Shown here piece after piece: positions 47,594-56,658 of a stretch of DNA of 64,000 nt. Positions within the stretch are counted from its first letter, which is position 1. The number at the start of each line of letters is the position of its first letter. Source of the DNA: Aureimonas ureilytica (lineage in GTDB: Bacteria; Pseudomonadota; Alphaproteobacteria; Rhizobiales; Rhizobiaceae); contig NZ_LDQA01000029.1 in assembly GCF_001475935.1 (NCBI RefSeq), positions 1 through 64,000 on the forward strand, given 5' to 3'. Position numbers and translations under genes: made by a program. A model generated the notes under the pieces. The model had not been told where the DNA came from. It did no database searches and saw nothing but the letters and a program-made list of their open reading frames with translations.

Positions 47594-47611
47594 GCCTTTC
47601 GCTACGCCTAT

Positions 47612-47631
47612 GGCGGCCCTTCGGGGCCGCC
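47612..47631. terminator. GGCGGCCC-TTCG hairpin between ybaB and recR
   Basis: GGCGGCCC-TTCG-GGGCCGCC is a perfect 8-base stem with an exceptionally stable UUCG tetraloop. No U-tract follows, so it is more likely an attenuator or RNA-stability element between ybaB and recR than a full terminator. Confidence 0.5.
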
Positions 47632-47667
47632 CCATTGCCTGAGACACCGCTGAAAGCGTCTTCCCGA

Positions 47668-48273
47668 ATGGCCAAGTCCATCGCCGGTCCCGAGATCGAG
47701 CGGCTGATCCAGCTTCTCGCCAAGCTGCCGGGGCTCGGCCCCCGCTCGGCCCGGCGCGCCGCCCTGCATCTGGTGAAGCGGCGCGAACAGCTTCTGCGCC
47801 CGCTCGGCGCGGCCATGGCCGAGGCGGCGGAGGAGGTGAAGGTCTGCTCGCATTGCGGCAATATCGACACGCGCGATCCTTGCACGATCTGCACCGATGC
47901 CGGGCGCGACCGCTCCACCGTGATCGTGGTGGAGGACGTATCCGATCTCTGGGCGTTGGAGCGCGCCAAGGCGCTGAACGCCAGCTATCATGTGCTGGGC
48001 GGCGTGCTCTCGCCGCTGGAGGGCATCGGCCCGGAAGACCTCACCATCCGCCGCCTCGTGGAGCGCGTCGCGGAAGGGGGCATTTCCGAGATCATCATCG
48101 CCGTGAACGCCACGGTCGAGGGCCAGACAACAGCGCATTACATTATCGACCAGCTCGACGGGTTCGATCTCAAGATCACGCGCCTCGCCCATGGCGTGCC
48201 GGTCGGCGGCGAGCTGGATTATCTCGACGAGGGCACGCTGTCGGCCGCCATGCGCTCGCGCACCAAAATCTAG
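47668..48273 (+). CDS. recR: Recombination mediator protein RecR
   Basis: 201 residues. Helix-hairpin-helix region [18 protein letters not shown], zinc finger [16 protein letters not shown], and a Toprim domain with [13 protein letters not shown]. Loads RecA at gaps with RecO. The ATG at 47668 is preferred; an earlier start adds eleven residues without homology. Confidence 0.94.
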   Translation: MAKSIAGPEIERLIQLLAKLPGLGPRSARRAALHLVKRREQLLRPLGAAMAEAAEEVKVCSHCGNIDTRDPCTICTDAGRDRSTVIVVEDVSDLWALERAKALNASYHVLGGVLSPLEGIGPEDLTIRRLVERVAEGGISEIIIAVNATVEGQTTAHYIIDQLDGFDLKITRLAHGVPVGGELDYLDEGTLSAAMRSRTKI

Positions 48274-48276
48274 ATT

Positions 48277-48750
48277 CTATCCCCGCCGCGCTTCGGCACC
48301 GGCGCGCACGCGGTCCCGGCTCGTCATGAAGGGGCCGACCGGCGCGCGCTCGGGCGCGAAGGCGGCGAGGCCGCCGGGCCGGGGCAGGTTGACATAGATC
48401 GCCTCGACGCCGCCGCGCGCGTGAAAGGCCTCGTGCCAGAAGCCGCAGGTCTGGGCATCGCGCAGGAAATCGCGCCACCAGAGCGAATGGGGCTCGGCGC
48501 GGGTGAAGCGCTCCAGACTGTCCGGATCGCGCCAATATTGGCGGATGCCGACATGATTCCAGCCATAAATGAACTGCTGGTCCCAGAGGAGCCCGTCCGG
48601 CGCGTGGTGGCGCAGCCCGCGCAGGCCCCGGCCAATGCGCAGGAGCGCCGGCACGCCCCGCCAGCCCTGAACCTGAAAACCCAGGAGCACCATCACAAGA
48701 TCGGGATAGGCGGAGAGATCGACGCTTTGGCGCTTCGGTTTGGCTTGCAT
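48277..48750 (-). CDS. DUF4188-like monooxygenase-family protein
   Basis: 157 residues resembling the DUF4188/antibiotic-monooxygenase-like group: NHVGIRQYWRDPDSLERFTRAEPHSLWW and FWHEAFHARGGVEAIYVNLP are the recognisable core, ending with the typical APVGPFMTSRDRV. Probably haem-related or oxidative chemistry, substrate unknown. The ATG at 48750 has a strong AAGGAGG eight bases upstream; the larger frame extends into the operator region. Divergent from a TetR regulator and very likely its target. Confidence 0.8.
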   Translation of the reverse strand: MQAKPKRQSVDLSAYPDLVMVLLGFQVQGWRGVPALLRIGRGLRGLRHHAPDGLLWDQQFIYGWNHVGIRQYWRDPDSLERFTRAEPHSLWWRDFLRDAQTCGFWHEAFHARGGVEAIYVNLPRPGGLAAFAPERAPVGPFMTSRDRVRAGAEARRG

Positions 48751-48764
48751 CGGAATGGCCTCCT

Positions 48765-48808
48765 TGTTTACACCGTAAACGTAACGCGGAATGTGTACGG
48801 TGTAAACA
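48765..48808. promoter_or_regulatory. Paired palindromic operators between the DUF4188 and tetR genes
   Basis: GTTTACACCGTAAAC (48766-48780) is a perfect palindrome GTTTAC-N3-GTAAAC. A second copy GTGTACGGTGTAAAC (48793-48807) lies 27 bases away in opposite orientation, so that TGTTTACACCGTA and TACGGTGTAAACA form 13-base perfect outer arms. The site covers the shared promoter of the divergent genes, the expected location for TetR autoregulation. Confidence 0.8.
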
Positions 48809-48811
48809 GCC

Positions 48812-49354
48812 ATGTCTCCCATCGAAGAGTCCGGTTTGCGTGCGCGGCTGATCGCAGCTGCCGTGGCGGCGCTGGAAGGGGGGGCGAATGATCTCAGCCT
48901 CCGGGCGCTGGCGCGGGATGTCGGCGTCTCGGCCATGGCGCCCTATCGCCACTTCGCCGACAAGGCCGCGCTCATGGGCGCGGTGGCAGGGCATGGGTTC
49001 GAGCGGCTTCGCGAGGCCTTGGTGGAAGCCGATGCGACGGCGGAGGGGAGCGAGGCCGTGGTCGCGCAGGGGCTCGCCTATCTCCGTTTCGCGCAAGCGC
49101 ATCCGGCGCTGTTTCGCCTGATGTTCTCGGGCGCCTGCGTGCCGCCCGAGCCTGTGGGCGAAACGGCTTACGGCGTTCTGGCGCGCCGGGTGGCCACGTT
49201 GACGAACGACCCCGCCGCCACGCTCGCCTGCTGGGCGCTGGTGCATGGGTTGGCGGTTCTGGCGCTGGACGGCCGCGCGCCGCCGGACGGGACGGGGACG
49301 GGCGACCCGGCCGCCGTGCTGCGCCTGCTGGCCGGCCCTCTCGCCAAGACGTGA
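48812..49354 (+). CDS. TetR family transcriptional regulator
   Basis: 180 residues. N-terminal helix-turn-helix LSLRALARDVGVSAMAPYRHFADKAALM is the TetR signature; the C-terminal domain resembles TetR_C_33-like WHG domain proteins (LAYLRFAQAHPALFRLMFSG). It begins at the edge of the double palindrome and likely represses itself and the DUF4188 gene. Ligand unknown. Confidence 0.9.
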   Translation: MSPIEESGLRARLIAAAVAALEGGANDLSLRALARDVGVSAMAPYRHFADKAALMGAVAGHGFERLREALVEADATAEGSEAVVAQGLAYLRFAQAHPALFRLMFSGACVPPEPVGETAYGVLARRVATLTNDPAATLACWALVHGLAVLALDGRAPPDGTGTGDPAAVLRLLAGPLAKT

Positions 49355-49435
49355 GACCCCTCGCCACGAGTTCGACGCAAGCTCGTGGCCTTAGCCTTCC
49401 GGCAGGAGAGGGACTGTCTCCCCGAAGGAATCCGC

Positions 49436-50674
49436 ATGATGAAGAAGCGACTGGCGGCTTTGTGCCTTGCCCTGATGGCTGTGACGGCGCCCGCGTTGGC
49501 CGCGCCCAAGCCCGAGATCGAGGCCGGCTTCCGCCGCTTTCTTGAAGCTGAAATCTGGCCCGAGGCGCGGGCGAACGGCGTGTCGCGCGCGACCTTCGAC
49601 GCCGCCTTCCGGGGCGTGGAGCCGAACTTAAGCCTGCCCGACCTGCAGCTCCCCGGCCAGAAGCCGAAGGTGGAGGAGGTGAACCGGCAGGCCGAGTTCC
49701 AGAGCCCCGCCGCCTATTTCGACGAGAAGAAGATCGCGGGCGTCGTCGCCAAGGGCCGCGCGCTCCTGCAGGCCAACGGCGCGCTTCTCCAGCGCATCGA
49801 ACGCGAAACAGGCGTTCCCGGTCCGATCGTGCTCGCCGTCTGGGGCCGCGAGTCCGGCTATGGCGCGGCGAAGATTCCCTACAACGCCTTCGAGGTGCTC
49901 GGCACCAAGGCCTATCTCTCGCGCCGCAAGGACATGTTCCGCGCCGAGCTGATCGCCGCCCTCAAGATCGTGCAAGAAGGCCATCTCAAGGTCTCGGACA
50001 TGAAGTCCTCCTGGGCCGGCGCGCTGGGTCAGCCGCAGTTCATGCCCTCGAAATTCCGCGCGCTCGCCGTGGATGAGGATGGCGACGGTCGCCCCGATAT
50101 CTGGAATTCGGTGCCCGACACGCTCGCTTCCATTGCCCATTATCTCCAGATGTCGGGCTGGCAGCGCGGCCGGCCCTGGGGCTACGAGGCGCGCTTTCCC
50201 GCCGGCGTCTCCTGCACGGGGGAGGGGCCGGATCGCCCGCGCCCGATCGCCGATTTCGCAAAAGCCGGCGTCGCGCGCGCCTCGGGCCGCGGCTTTCCCG
50301 ATGCCGAGCTGAAGCGCCCCGGTCATCTCCTGATGCCGGCCGGCCGCCTCGGGCCGGCTTTCGTCGCGACGCCCAATTTCTACGTCATCAAGGAATACAA
50401 CAATTCCGACCTCTACGCCCTGTTCATCGGCCATGTGGCCGACCGGATCGCCGGCGGCGGGGGCTTCGACGCGCGCTGGCCGGGCGCGTCCGGCCTGACG
50501 CGAGGCGATGTCTCGCGCCTTCAGGAGCGCTTGCAGAAACAAGGTTACGATGTTGGCGGCACGGACGGGCTCGCCGGCTTCAAGACGCGCCGCTCCATCG
50601 GCCAGGCGGAGGAGAAGCTGGGCCTGCCCGCCACCTGCTGGCCCACCCCGGCGCTCGCCAAGAAACTCGGTTGA
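49436..50674 (+). CDS. MltB-type lytic murein transglycosylase
   Basis: 412 residues. Signal peptide to about residue 23 (ALAA), then the SLT_2 catalytic domain; catalytic glutamate in VWGRESGYGAAK (Glu139) and the supporting GALGQPQFMPSKF. A C-terminal peptidoglycan-binding domain (RLQERLQKQGYDVGGTDG) follows. Cuts glycan strands to 1,6-anhydro ends. ATG with AAGGAA upstream. Confidence 0.92.
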   Translation: MMKKRLAALCLALMAVTAPALAAPKPEIEAGFRRFLEAEIWPEARANGVSRATFDAAFRGVEPNLSLPDLQLPGQKPKVEEVNRQAEFQSPAAYFDEKKIAGVVAKGRALLQANGALLQRIERETGVPGPIVLAVWGRESGYGAAKIPYNAFEVLGTKAYLSRRKDMFRAELIAALKIVQEGHLKVSDMKSSWAGALGQPQFMPSKFRALAVDEDGDGRPDIWNSVPDTLASIAHYLQMSGWQRGRPWGYEARFPAGVSCTGEGPDRPRPIADFAKAGVARASGRGFPDAELKRPGHLLMPAGRLGPAFVATPNFYVIKEYNNSDLYALFIGHVADRIAGGGGFDARWPGASGLTRGDVSRLQERLQKQGYDVGGTDGLAGFKTRRSIGQAEEKLGLPATCWPTPALAKKLG

Positions 50675-50770
50675 CGACGCGTTCGTGAGCGGCCTGTCAG
50701 CGTCCGGCAGGCTGCTTCTTTAACCGGCCTGCCCTAGCTCCTTGTCGATTGCCACGACCGGAGCCCTCCG

Positions 50771-51682
50771 ATGCCTGCCGCCGCGCCCGACGAAAGCGCC
50801 GTTCTGAAGCTTTCCATCGCCATGACGCTCCTGATCGGGGCGACGGGCGTCGTGTTCGGCATCCTGTCGGGATCGCTGTCGATCGCCTTCGATGGCGTCT
50901 TCTCCGTGGTGGATGCCTCGATGACCGGCATGGCGCTTCTCGTCACGCGCCTCATCGCGCGCGACACGAGCCAGCGTTTCCAGATGGGCTTCTGGCATTT
51001 CGAGCCCATGGTGCTCGCCTTCAATGGCGGGCTTCTGTCGCTTCTCTCCTTCTACGCCTTCGTCAACGCGATCGGCACGATCCTCGATGGCGGGCGCTCG
51101 CTCGAATTCGGCTGGGCCATCGTCTATTCGTTTTTCGTGGTCGTGATCTGCATCGTGATGGCGATCTACGGCCGGCGCGCCAACCGCGCGCTCAACTCCT
51201 CCTTCATCGCGCTGGACGCCAAGGGATGGGTCATGTCCGGCGCGATCACCGCCGCGCTGCTCTGCGCCTTCATCGTCGCCTGGGCGCTGGAGGGCACGGC
51301 CTACGCGCATTGGACGCCTTATGTGGATCCGGCGATCCTCGCGATCCTGACCCTCTGTCTCATTCCCGTTCCGCTTCAAACCGTGTTCAAGGCCTTTCAG
51401 GACATCCTGCTGCTCGCCCCGGCCGATCTCGACGCCCTGGCCCGGAGGGTGGCCGACGAGACCGTGCGCCGCCACGGCTTCATCCGCGCCCACACCTATG
51501 TCTCGCGCGCGGGCCGCTCGCGCATGGTGGAGATCCATTTCGTCGTGCCGGCGGAGCGCGACTTCGGCCGCATCGGCGCTTTCGACGCCATCCGGGAGGA
51601 AGTCGGCAAGGCCATCGGCGGCGCGGGGCCGGATCGCTGGCTGACGGTGGCGTTCACGGGGGATGAGAAGTGGGCGGTTTGA
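50771..51682 (+). CDS. CDF-type cation transporter family protein
   Basis: 303 residues, about six helices. FGILSGSLSIAFDGVFSVVDASMT contains the helix 2 metal-site aspartates, FIALDAKGWVMSG the helix 5 site, and the C-terminal cytoplasmic domain of the family is present. Not His-rich, unlike the CDF in the peptide transporter operon, and more distantly related. Probably iron or zinc efflux. Confidence 0.85.
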   Translation: MPAAAPDESAVLKLSIAMTLLIGATGVVFGILSGSLSIAFDGVFSVVDASMTGMALLVTRLIARDTSQRFQMGFWHFEPMVLAFNGGLLSLLSFYAFVNAIGTILDGGRSLEFGWAIVYSFFVVVICIVMAIYGRRANRALNSSFIALDAKGWVMSGAITAALLCAFIVAWALEGTAYAHWTPYVDPAILAILTLCLIPVPLQTVFKAFQDILLLAPADLDALARRVADETVRRHGFIRAHTYVSRAGRSRMVEIHFVVPAERDFGRIGAFDAIREEVGKAIGGAGPDRWLTVAFTGDEKWAV

Positions 51683-51767
51683 GCGGGCGAGCGTTTGAGT
51701 CTGGGAAGGGGGAGTTTCCGCCCTTCCAACGGTTCGTTGCATCTACTGTCGGCTTCGAGTCTCTCTC

Positions 51768-52316
51768 CTATCGGATTCGAGCGTACATGGCGCAGTCTCG
51801 CGGACACTGCGAGACGTTCGGATGAAGGAAGTATCGGCGTAGAATGCCCTCTCGGGTCATGCCGGCTTTCTCCATAACCCGTGCAGAGGCGGGATTATCG
51901 ACATCGCAGAAGGCTTCTGTGCGAAACACCGTTGGATGCGACAAGGCATGCTCAACGAGCCATGTCAGTATCTCGGTCGCGCAACCGTTCCCCCAGGCGC
52001 GACGAGCCAGGACGTAGCCGTAGTTCACCTTGCCGGGTTCTACATGGGGATGGAACATGCCGATGATGTCATCGGGATTCGAATTGGGAGACACGACTAA
52101 CGGGTAGCCGCGTCCCATCTCCCATTCCTGTGCGACGTTCTCCACAAAGCGTTCGGTCTCGCACAACTCCGCATGGGGCCGCCAACCCAAATAGCGGGTG
52201 ACAGTCGTGTCCCTGGCATAGCTGTCGAAGATCGCCGATGCGTCCTGCGAGGTGACCCGCCGCAGGCGATAGCGCGACGTCTCGAAACTTTCCGGTAAGC
52301 GATGGAGTCCATCCAT
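51768..52316 (-). CDS. GNAT family N-acetyltransferase (RimJ-like)
   Basis: About 182 residues with a GNAT acetyltransferase_3 pattern: ETSRYRLRRVTSQDASAIFDSY at the N-terminus, the acetyl-CoA region YVLARRAWGNGCATEILTWLV and NPASARVMEKAGMTREGILR at the C-terminus. ATG at 52316 or an upstream GTG at 52349. Base composition here is visibly less GC-rich than neighbours, hinting at acquisition. Confidence 0.85.
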   Translation of the reverse strand: MDGLHRLPESFETSRYRLRRVTSQDASAIFDSYARDTTVTRYLGWRPHAELCETERFVENVAQEWEMGRGYPLVVSPNSNPDDIIGMFHPHVEPGKVNYGYVLARRAWGNGCATEILTWLVEHALSHPTVFRTEAFCDVDNPASARVMEKAGMTREGILRRYFLHPNVSQCPRDCAMYARIR

Positions 52317-52378
52317 CGTCCGATGGTCGGGCTTACCGAAGCTCTTCACAAGAGCAGATTCACGGCGCTCACGCAGGA

Positions 52379-52402
52379 GGCCCCCGGGTCGCTCCGAGGG
52401 CC
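52379..52402. terminator. Hairpin between GNAT and the next gene
   Basis: GGCCCCCGG and CCGAGGGCC pair with one mismatch around a short loop, followed on the plus strand by ATGCTTTTG. Position between two minus-strand genes makes its role unclear. Confidence 0.3.
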
Positions 52403-52550
52403 ATGCTTTTGTCCAGCGCCCTAAGACCTCACGCGATCTTGCCGCCGCCCTGCTTCGTGATGGCGACGACCGAGGGGCGTGTCGGGCTGGAATTTCGGGC
52501 TGATGGTCGAGCGCTTTTCTTCGATGCTCGCTCGCAACGTCCGGGCGGGC

Positions 52551-52997
52551 CTACCAGAGCAACTCGACCTGCGGCCGTCCGTTCGATGTCTTCTCCATCG
52601 TGCGCCCCGTGCCGTCGACACGGCAGGACACGCGCTGGCGAAAGGCGGAGAAACTGTCGAACGTCACGACATCGACGGGCTCGTCGAACTGGAGCACGAG
52701 GCGATAGCGACCGCTCTCGCTCCCCAGCGCCTCGACGCCGAGGACCGACGCCTCGAAGGGCTGGCCGAGATAGAAGCCTTTGACGCGCGCGCCCAGGCGG
52801 TACGGGTCGAAGGCGCCGCGATTGCCGATATGGGCGTGAAGCGTGTTCCAGTCTCGAAAGCCGTGCTGGGCGGCGACAAGCTCCAGCGACTTGGAATGAG
52901 ACAGGGTCTGGCCGTCCTCGCTGAGTGCGGCGCGCAGACGCTTGGCCTGATCCTTCAGCCCGTCGAGGGCAGGGAGGGGCCTGGGGGAACGTGTCAT
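52551..52997 (-). CDS. Small conserved protein (glyoxalase-superfamily-associated domain)
   Basis: 148 residues starting with LPALDGLKDQAKRLRAALSE and ISHS/LSHSKSLELVAAQHGFRDWNTLHA, a helical motif that occurs attached to glyoxalase-like proteins, and a C-terminal beta domain with FDEPVDVVTFDSFSAFRQRVSC. No catalytic residues recognised; function unknown. GGAG lies seven bases before the ATG. Conserved in the order in my experience. Confidence 0.75.
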   Translation of the reverse strand: MTRSPRPLPALDGLKDQAKRLRAALSEDGQTLSHSKSLELVAAQHGFRDWNTLHAHIGNRGAFDPYRLGARVKGFYLGQPFEASVLGVEALGSESGRYRLVLQFDEPVDVVTFDSFSAFRQRVSCRVDGTGRTMEKTSNGRPQVELLW

Positions 52998-53166
52998 AAG
53001 GGTCTCCGCTCGGTGCATGTCGATATGCGAGGGGAGTCCGCGTTGCCGCCCGCGACATGCCACAAGGGATGACCGTTGGACGCTGTTCGATCGGAGAGCT
53101 TCACCAAGGGCTGTCAGCCTGCGGACGGCCGGGGCTCTCCAGCCCGTGGCCGTCATCATAGCGCGC

Positions 53167-53197
53167 AACAAAGCGGCCCGTCAAAGGCCGCCTTGTT
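53167..53197 (-). terminator. Terminator of the serine protease gene
   Basis: AACAAAGCGGCC and GGCCGCCTTGTT form an 11-of-12 base stem with a seven-base loop, about 15 bases after the protease stop. Confidence 0.6.
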
Positions 53198-53210
53198 GTA
53201 TCTGGCGGAT

Positions 53211-54707
53211 TTACTTCGTGCCGAGGCAGAGCACGGGATAGATCGACTCCTGCACCTTGGCCGTCGCGTCCGGCACGCTTTCCAGCGCGGCCTTGGCATC
53301 GGCCGTCTGATAGGCGACCTTGTGCTGGTCGAGGAAGCGGGTGGCGGCGTCCGGGCGGATCGCGAAGTTGATGGACTGCGGAATGTCGCCCGTCAGATCG
53401 GCAACGGCCACGGCGTTGAGCTTGGCGGTGACGACGCCGACGACGCGGCCGGCCAAGTCCACCAGCGGGCCGCCCGAATTGCCGGGCTGCACGGGGGCCG
53501 AAATCTGCAGGTAGTTCGCGTCGTTCATCAGCCCCATGAGCGAGGAGATGTTGCCGCGCGTCACGTTGAGACTATCGGCCAGGATGGAACGCAGCGGGAA
53601 GCCGAGGGCGAGAATGTCCTCGCCCAGACGCGGTTTGTTGGTGACGATGGGCAGCGGCTTGCCGACCGGGGCATCGACCTTCAGGAGGGCTAGATCGTGC
53701 CCCTCGTCCACCACCACCTTGGACGCCGCGCCGAGATCGCCGACCAGAACGGTCTTGCAGCTCTTGGCGACATGCGCGTTGGTCAGCAGCCAGCCGTCCT
53801 TCGACACGACGAACCCGGTGCCCGACGAGTCGAAGCCGGGGGCCGCGAGCGCCGGGCCTTGGGGCTCGCCGGCGGGCGGCGTCGCGGTCTGCGTTTCATG
53901 CTCGCCAAAGGCGACACCTTCAGCGCGGCCCGAGCGGAAGAGCTTGGCCATGGGGCCAAGTTCCTCGCTATGCGGCTCGCCCGCGAACGGGTCGAAAGCA
54001 TTGGAGGCGACCACCGTATAGGGCTTGATGGCCGCTTCGTGCCCCTTGTCCCAGGCGACAGAGAAGCCGCGCAGATCACCGTTGCGATCGGCGAAGCGGA
54101 TCAGGAAGGAACGCCCGTCCTCCTGACCGCGAATGGTGAAGCCATCGTTGGACAGCGTGGAGGAAGAGACCGTCTTGTTGTCGCCATCCGTGGACAGGAC
54201 GTTGAAGACGCCCTGAAGCGAGTAGCCCTCGTCATGGAAGCGAACCGTCTCGATCTCGACGCCGCTATCGGCCGAGCGCCAGACGGAACCGACTTCGGTT
54301 TCGCCGGCGGGGGAGACGAGCGCGCCGGGCAGGCCGACGCGGACGCCGGTGCGGTCGTCACGCACGAGCCGGTAGCCGAGTCCGTCGCGCACCTTGTCGC
54401 TCTCGGCGATCACCTTCTTGAGGAAGGCGTCGGTCATCACGCCATCGGGTTTGAACCCGGTGCGGGCTTGAAAATCGCGAATGGCGCGCAATGTCTGAGG
54501 TCCGACGCGCCCGTCGAACGTGCCGTCATAGTCTCCCGTCCAGGCGAGGCGCGTCTGGAGGCCGATGCGGAAGGCCGCGTCGGTATTGTCATTATAGGCC
54601 GAAGCCAAATCCGTGCTGGCGAGGGCTTGCGTTGCCATGGCCGGAAGAGCCGCCGGCGACGCGCAGAGCACGAGACTTGCCAGAACTGCCTTCAACATAC
54701 CACGCAT
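53211..54707 (-). CDS. Periplasmic trypsin-like serine protease with peptidoglycan-binding domain
   Basis: 498 residues. Signal peptide to about residue 30, a PG_binding_1-like domain (about 45-100, GTFDGRVGPQTLRAIRDFQARTGF), a middle beta region and a C-terminal S1C-type protease. Catalytic triad His312 (LTNAHVAK), Asp338 (GHDLALLK), Ser411 (QPGNSGGP). No PDZ domain is visible. May process envelope proteins at the cell wall. Confidence 0.9.
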   Translation of the reverse strand: MRGMLKAVLASLVLCASPAALPAMATQALASTDLASAYNDNTDAAFRIGLQTRLAWTGDYDGTFDGRVGPQTLRAIRDFQARTGFKPDGVMTDAFLKKVIAESDKVRDGLGYRLVRDDRTGVRVGLPGALVSPAGETEVGSVWRSADSGVEIETVRFHDEGYSLQGVFNVLSTDGDNKTVSSSTLSNDGFTIRGQEDGRSFLIRFADRNGDLRGFSVAWDKGHEAAIKPYTVVASNAFDPFAGEPHSEELGPMAKLFRSGRAEGVAFGEHETQTATPPAGEPQGPALAAPGFDSSGTGFVVSKDGWLLTNAHVAKSCKTVLVGDLGAASKVVVDEGHDLALLKVDAPVGKPLPIVTNKPRLGEDILALGFPLRSILADSLNVTRGNISSLMGLMNDANYLQISAPVQPGNSGGPLVDLAGRVVGVVTAKLNAVAVADLTGDIPQSINFAIRPDAATRFLDQHKVAYQTADAKAALESVPDATAKVQESIYPVLCLGTK

Positions 54708-54845
54708 GAGGTAAGTCCCCGAATTTCCAGTCCTGTGGAAAACGCGGCGGAAGCATTTTCGATCCCGACACGTTAGCAGATTGTCAAGAATTGGCTGTCG
54801 GATTTTTTCCTCGGTTGCCGATTCTTTGGGGGAAACCCTCGGAAT

Positions 54846-56003
54846 TTAACGATCAGCCTGATGACCTCCCCTGCCGCTCTCGGCTGGGCGAAAGGGTTCG
54901 CCCGGTTCCAGTTCGAGACTGCCGATTCGCGTTCCGCGCCGCACCAGCTTCTCCGTCGTGGTCAGGATCTGATCGACATCCCGGCCGGCTTGAGAAAAGT
55001 GGGTTCGAAGCGCCGAAACGCGCACGTCCAGCCTTTGCAGATCTTCGGTCAGAAGAATGACTTCCTTCTGAATCCTGCCCGCTTCCTGCCGCATTCTTTG
55101 ATCTTTCAACAGGGCCTTCACGACCTCGATCGACAGCATCAGAAGCGAGGGTGACACAATCACCACACGTGCGCGGTGGGCGCGGCGGATCACGTCCTCG
55201 AAATGCTCGTTCAACTCCGCGAAGACCGATTCGGAGGGGAGGAAGATGAAGGCCGTGTCCTGCGTCTCGCCCGGCAGGAGGTACTTCTCGGAGACGGCCT
55301 TGATATGCATGTCCATGTCGCGGCGCAGGCGCTGCGCGGCGGCATCGCGCTGCTCGTCGCTCGGGGCATTGCGAAAGGCGTTCCAGGATTCCAGCGGGAA
55401 TTTCGCGTCGATCACCAGCGACGGCGCGCCGTTCGGCATGGGAATGAGACAGTCCGGCCGCTTGCCGTTGGAGAGCGTCGCCTGAAAGGAATAGGCGCCG
55501 CGCGGCAGCGAATCCATGACGATGGCTTCCATGCGCGCCTGCCCGAAGGCCCCGCGCGCCTGCTTGTTGGCGAGAATATCCTGAAGCCGAACGACCTCCC
55601 CGGCGAGCCCCCGGATTTCGCCCTGCGCACGGTCGATCACCGCCAGCCTCTCGGCCAGCCGCGTCAGTGTTTCGCCGGTCTGGACCTGCGCGTCCGACAG
55701 CGAGCGGCCGACGCGGTGGCCCATCCCGTCCAGCCGCTCGGCGACGCTGCGGGCCAGCTCCGCCTGCCGCGCGCCCAGCATCTCGCCCATGGAATGAACA
55801 CGGCCGGCCAGCTCGACCTGCGCGCGAAGGAGCGCGTCCACCCCCTCGCCGTCGAAGCCTTCGGGCTGGCGAAACCGGCGCAGGACGCGCCAGACGAGCC
55901 AGAGCGCAACCGCCACGACCAAAGCTTCGCCGAGGCTCACCGGGCGCTGGCCGAGAGCGAACAAAGGCGTGTCGAGAAGGCCGGCGAGGTCAGCGAAGCG
56001 CAT
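54846..56003 (-). CDS. rmuC: DNA recombination protein RmuC
   Basis: 385 residues. N-terminal membrane helix about 27-45, a coiled-coil-rich part, then the RmuC nuclease-like domain: [26 protein letters not shown], with acidic/Lys residues typical of the PD-(D/E)XK fold. Limits inverted-repeat recombination in E. coli. Divergent from def. Confidence 0.9.
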   Translation of the reverse strand: MRFADLAGLLDTPLFALGQRPVSLGEALVVAVALWLVWRVLRRFRQPEGFDGEGVDALLRAQVELAGRVHSMGEMLGARQAELARSVAERLDGMGHRVGRSLSDAQVQTGETLTRLAERLAVIDRAQGEIRGLAGEVVRLQDILANKQARGAFGQARMEAIVMDSLPRGAYSFQATLSNGKRPDCLIPMPNGAPSLVIDAKFPLESWNAFRNAPSDEQRDAAAQRLRRDMDMHIKAVSEKYLLPGETQDTAFIFLPSESVFAELNEHFEDVIRRAHRARVVIVSPSLLMLSIEVVKALLKDQRMRQEAGRIQKEVILLTEDLQRLDVRVSALRTHFSQAGRDVDQILTTTEKLVRRGTRIGSLELEPGEPFRPAESGRGGHQADR

Positions 56004-56101
56004 GGAAGGAGCCTATGCGATTCGTCCGACATGCACCAGATCAAAAGGAGAACATAGCGCGCTCTGTTGACCGCTCCCGCGCCTGCGTTTACCTGACGGA
56101 C

Positions 56102-56614
56102 ATGACCGTCAAGCCTCTCGTCATCCTCCCCGATCCCATCCTTCGCCGCGTGTCCGAGCCGGTGGCGCGCATCGACGAATCGGTGCGCCGTTTCGCCGAC
56201 GACATGCTGGAAACCATGTATGACGCGCCGGGCATCGGGCTGGCCGCCATTCAGGTGGGCGAGCCCTTGCGGATGCTGGTGATCGACCTCGCCAAGGAAG
56301 ACGAGGAGAAGCAGCCGCAGATCTTCGTGAACCCGGAAATCCTCGCCTCGTCCGACGAGCGCTCGGTCTACGAGGAAGGCTGCCTGTCGATCCCCGACTA
56401 TTACGCCGAGGTCGAACGCCCGGCGACGGTGCGCGTGCGCTTTCAGGATTTGACCGGGGAAACGCGCGAGATCGAGGCCGACGGGCTGCTCGCCACCTGC
56501 CTGCAGCATGAGATGGACCACCTCAACGGCGTCCTCTTCATCGACCATATTTCCAAGCTCAAGCGCGACATGGTGATCCGCAAGTTCACCAAGGCGGCCA
56601 AGAAGACGCTCTGA
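56102..56614 (+). CDS. def: Peptide deformylase
   Basis: 170 residues. Motifs [17 protein letters not shown] (Cys94) and QHEMDH (His136, Glu137, His140): removal of the formyl group from nascent proteins. ATG at 56102, 98 bases after the divergent rmuC start; a longer in-frame extension lies antisense to rmuC and is rejected. First of def-fmt-truA. Confidence 0.95.
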   Translation: MTVKPLVILPDPILRRVSEPVARIDESVRRFADDMLETMYDAPGIGLAAIQVGEPLRMLVIDLAKEDEEKQPQIFVNPEILASSDERSVYEEGCLSIPDYYAEVERPATVRVRFQDLTGETREIEADGLLATCLQHEMDHLNGVLFIDHISKLKRDMVIRKFTKAAKKTL

Positions 56615-56658
56615 CGCGCCACCGCCGTCCGCGCGCCATCCTGCATAAGGGCGAGATC

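Noticed and set aside
45200-47647. 815-codon open frame antisense to dnaX and ybaB
   Set aside because: Mirrors real codons of dnaX; rich in His/Arg/Gln, no domain, no ribosome site. GC-rich third positions keep antisense frames open.
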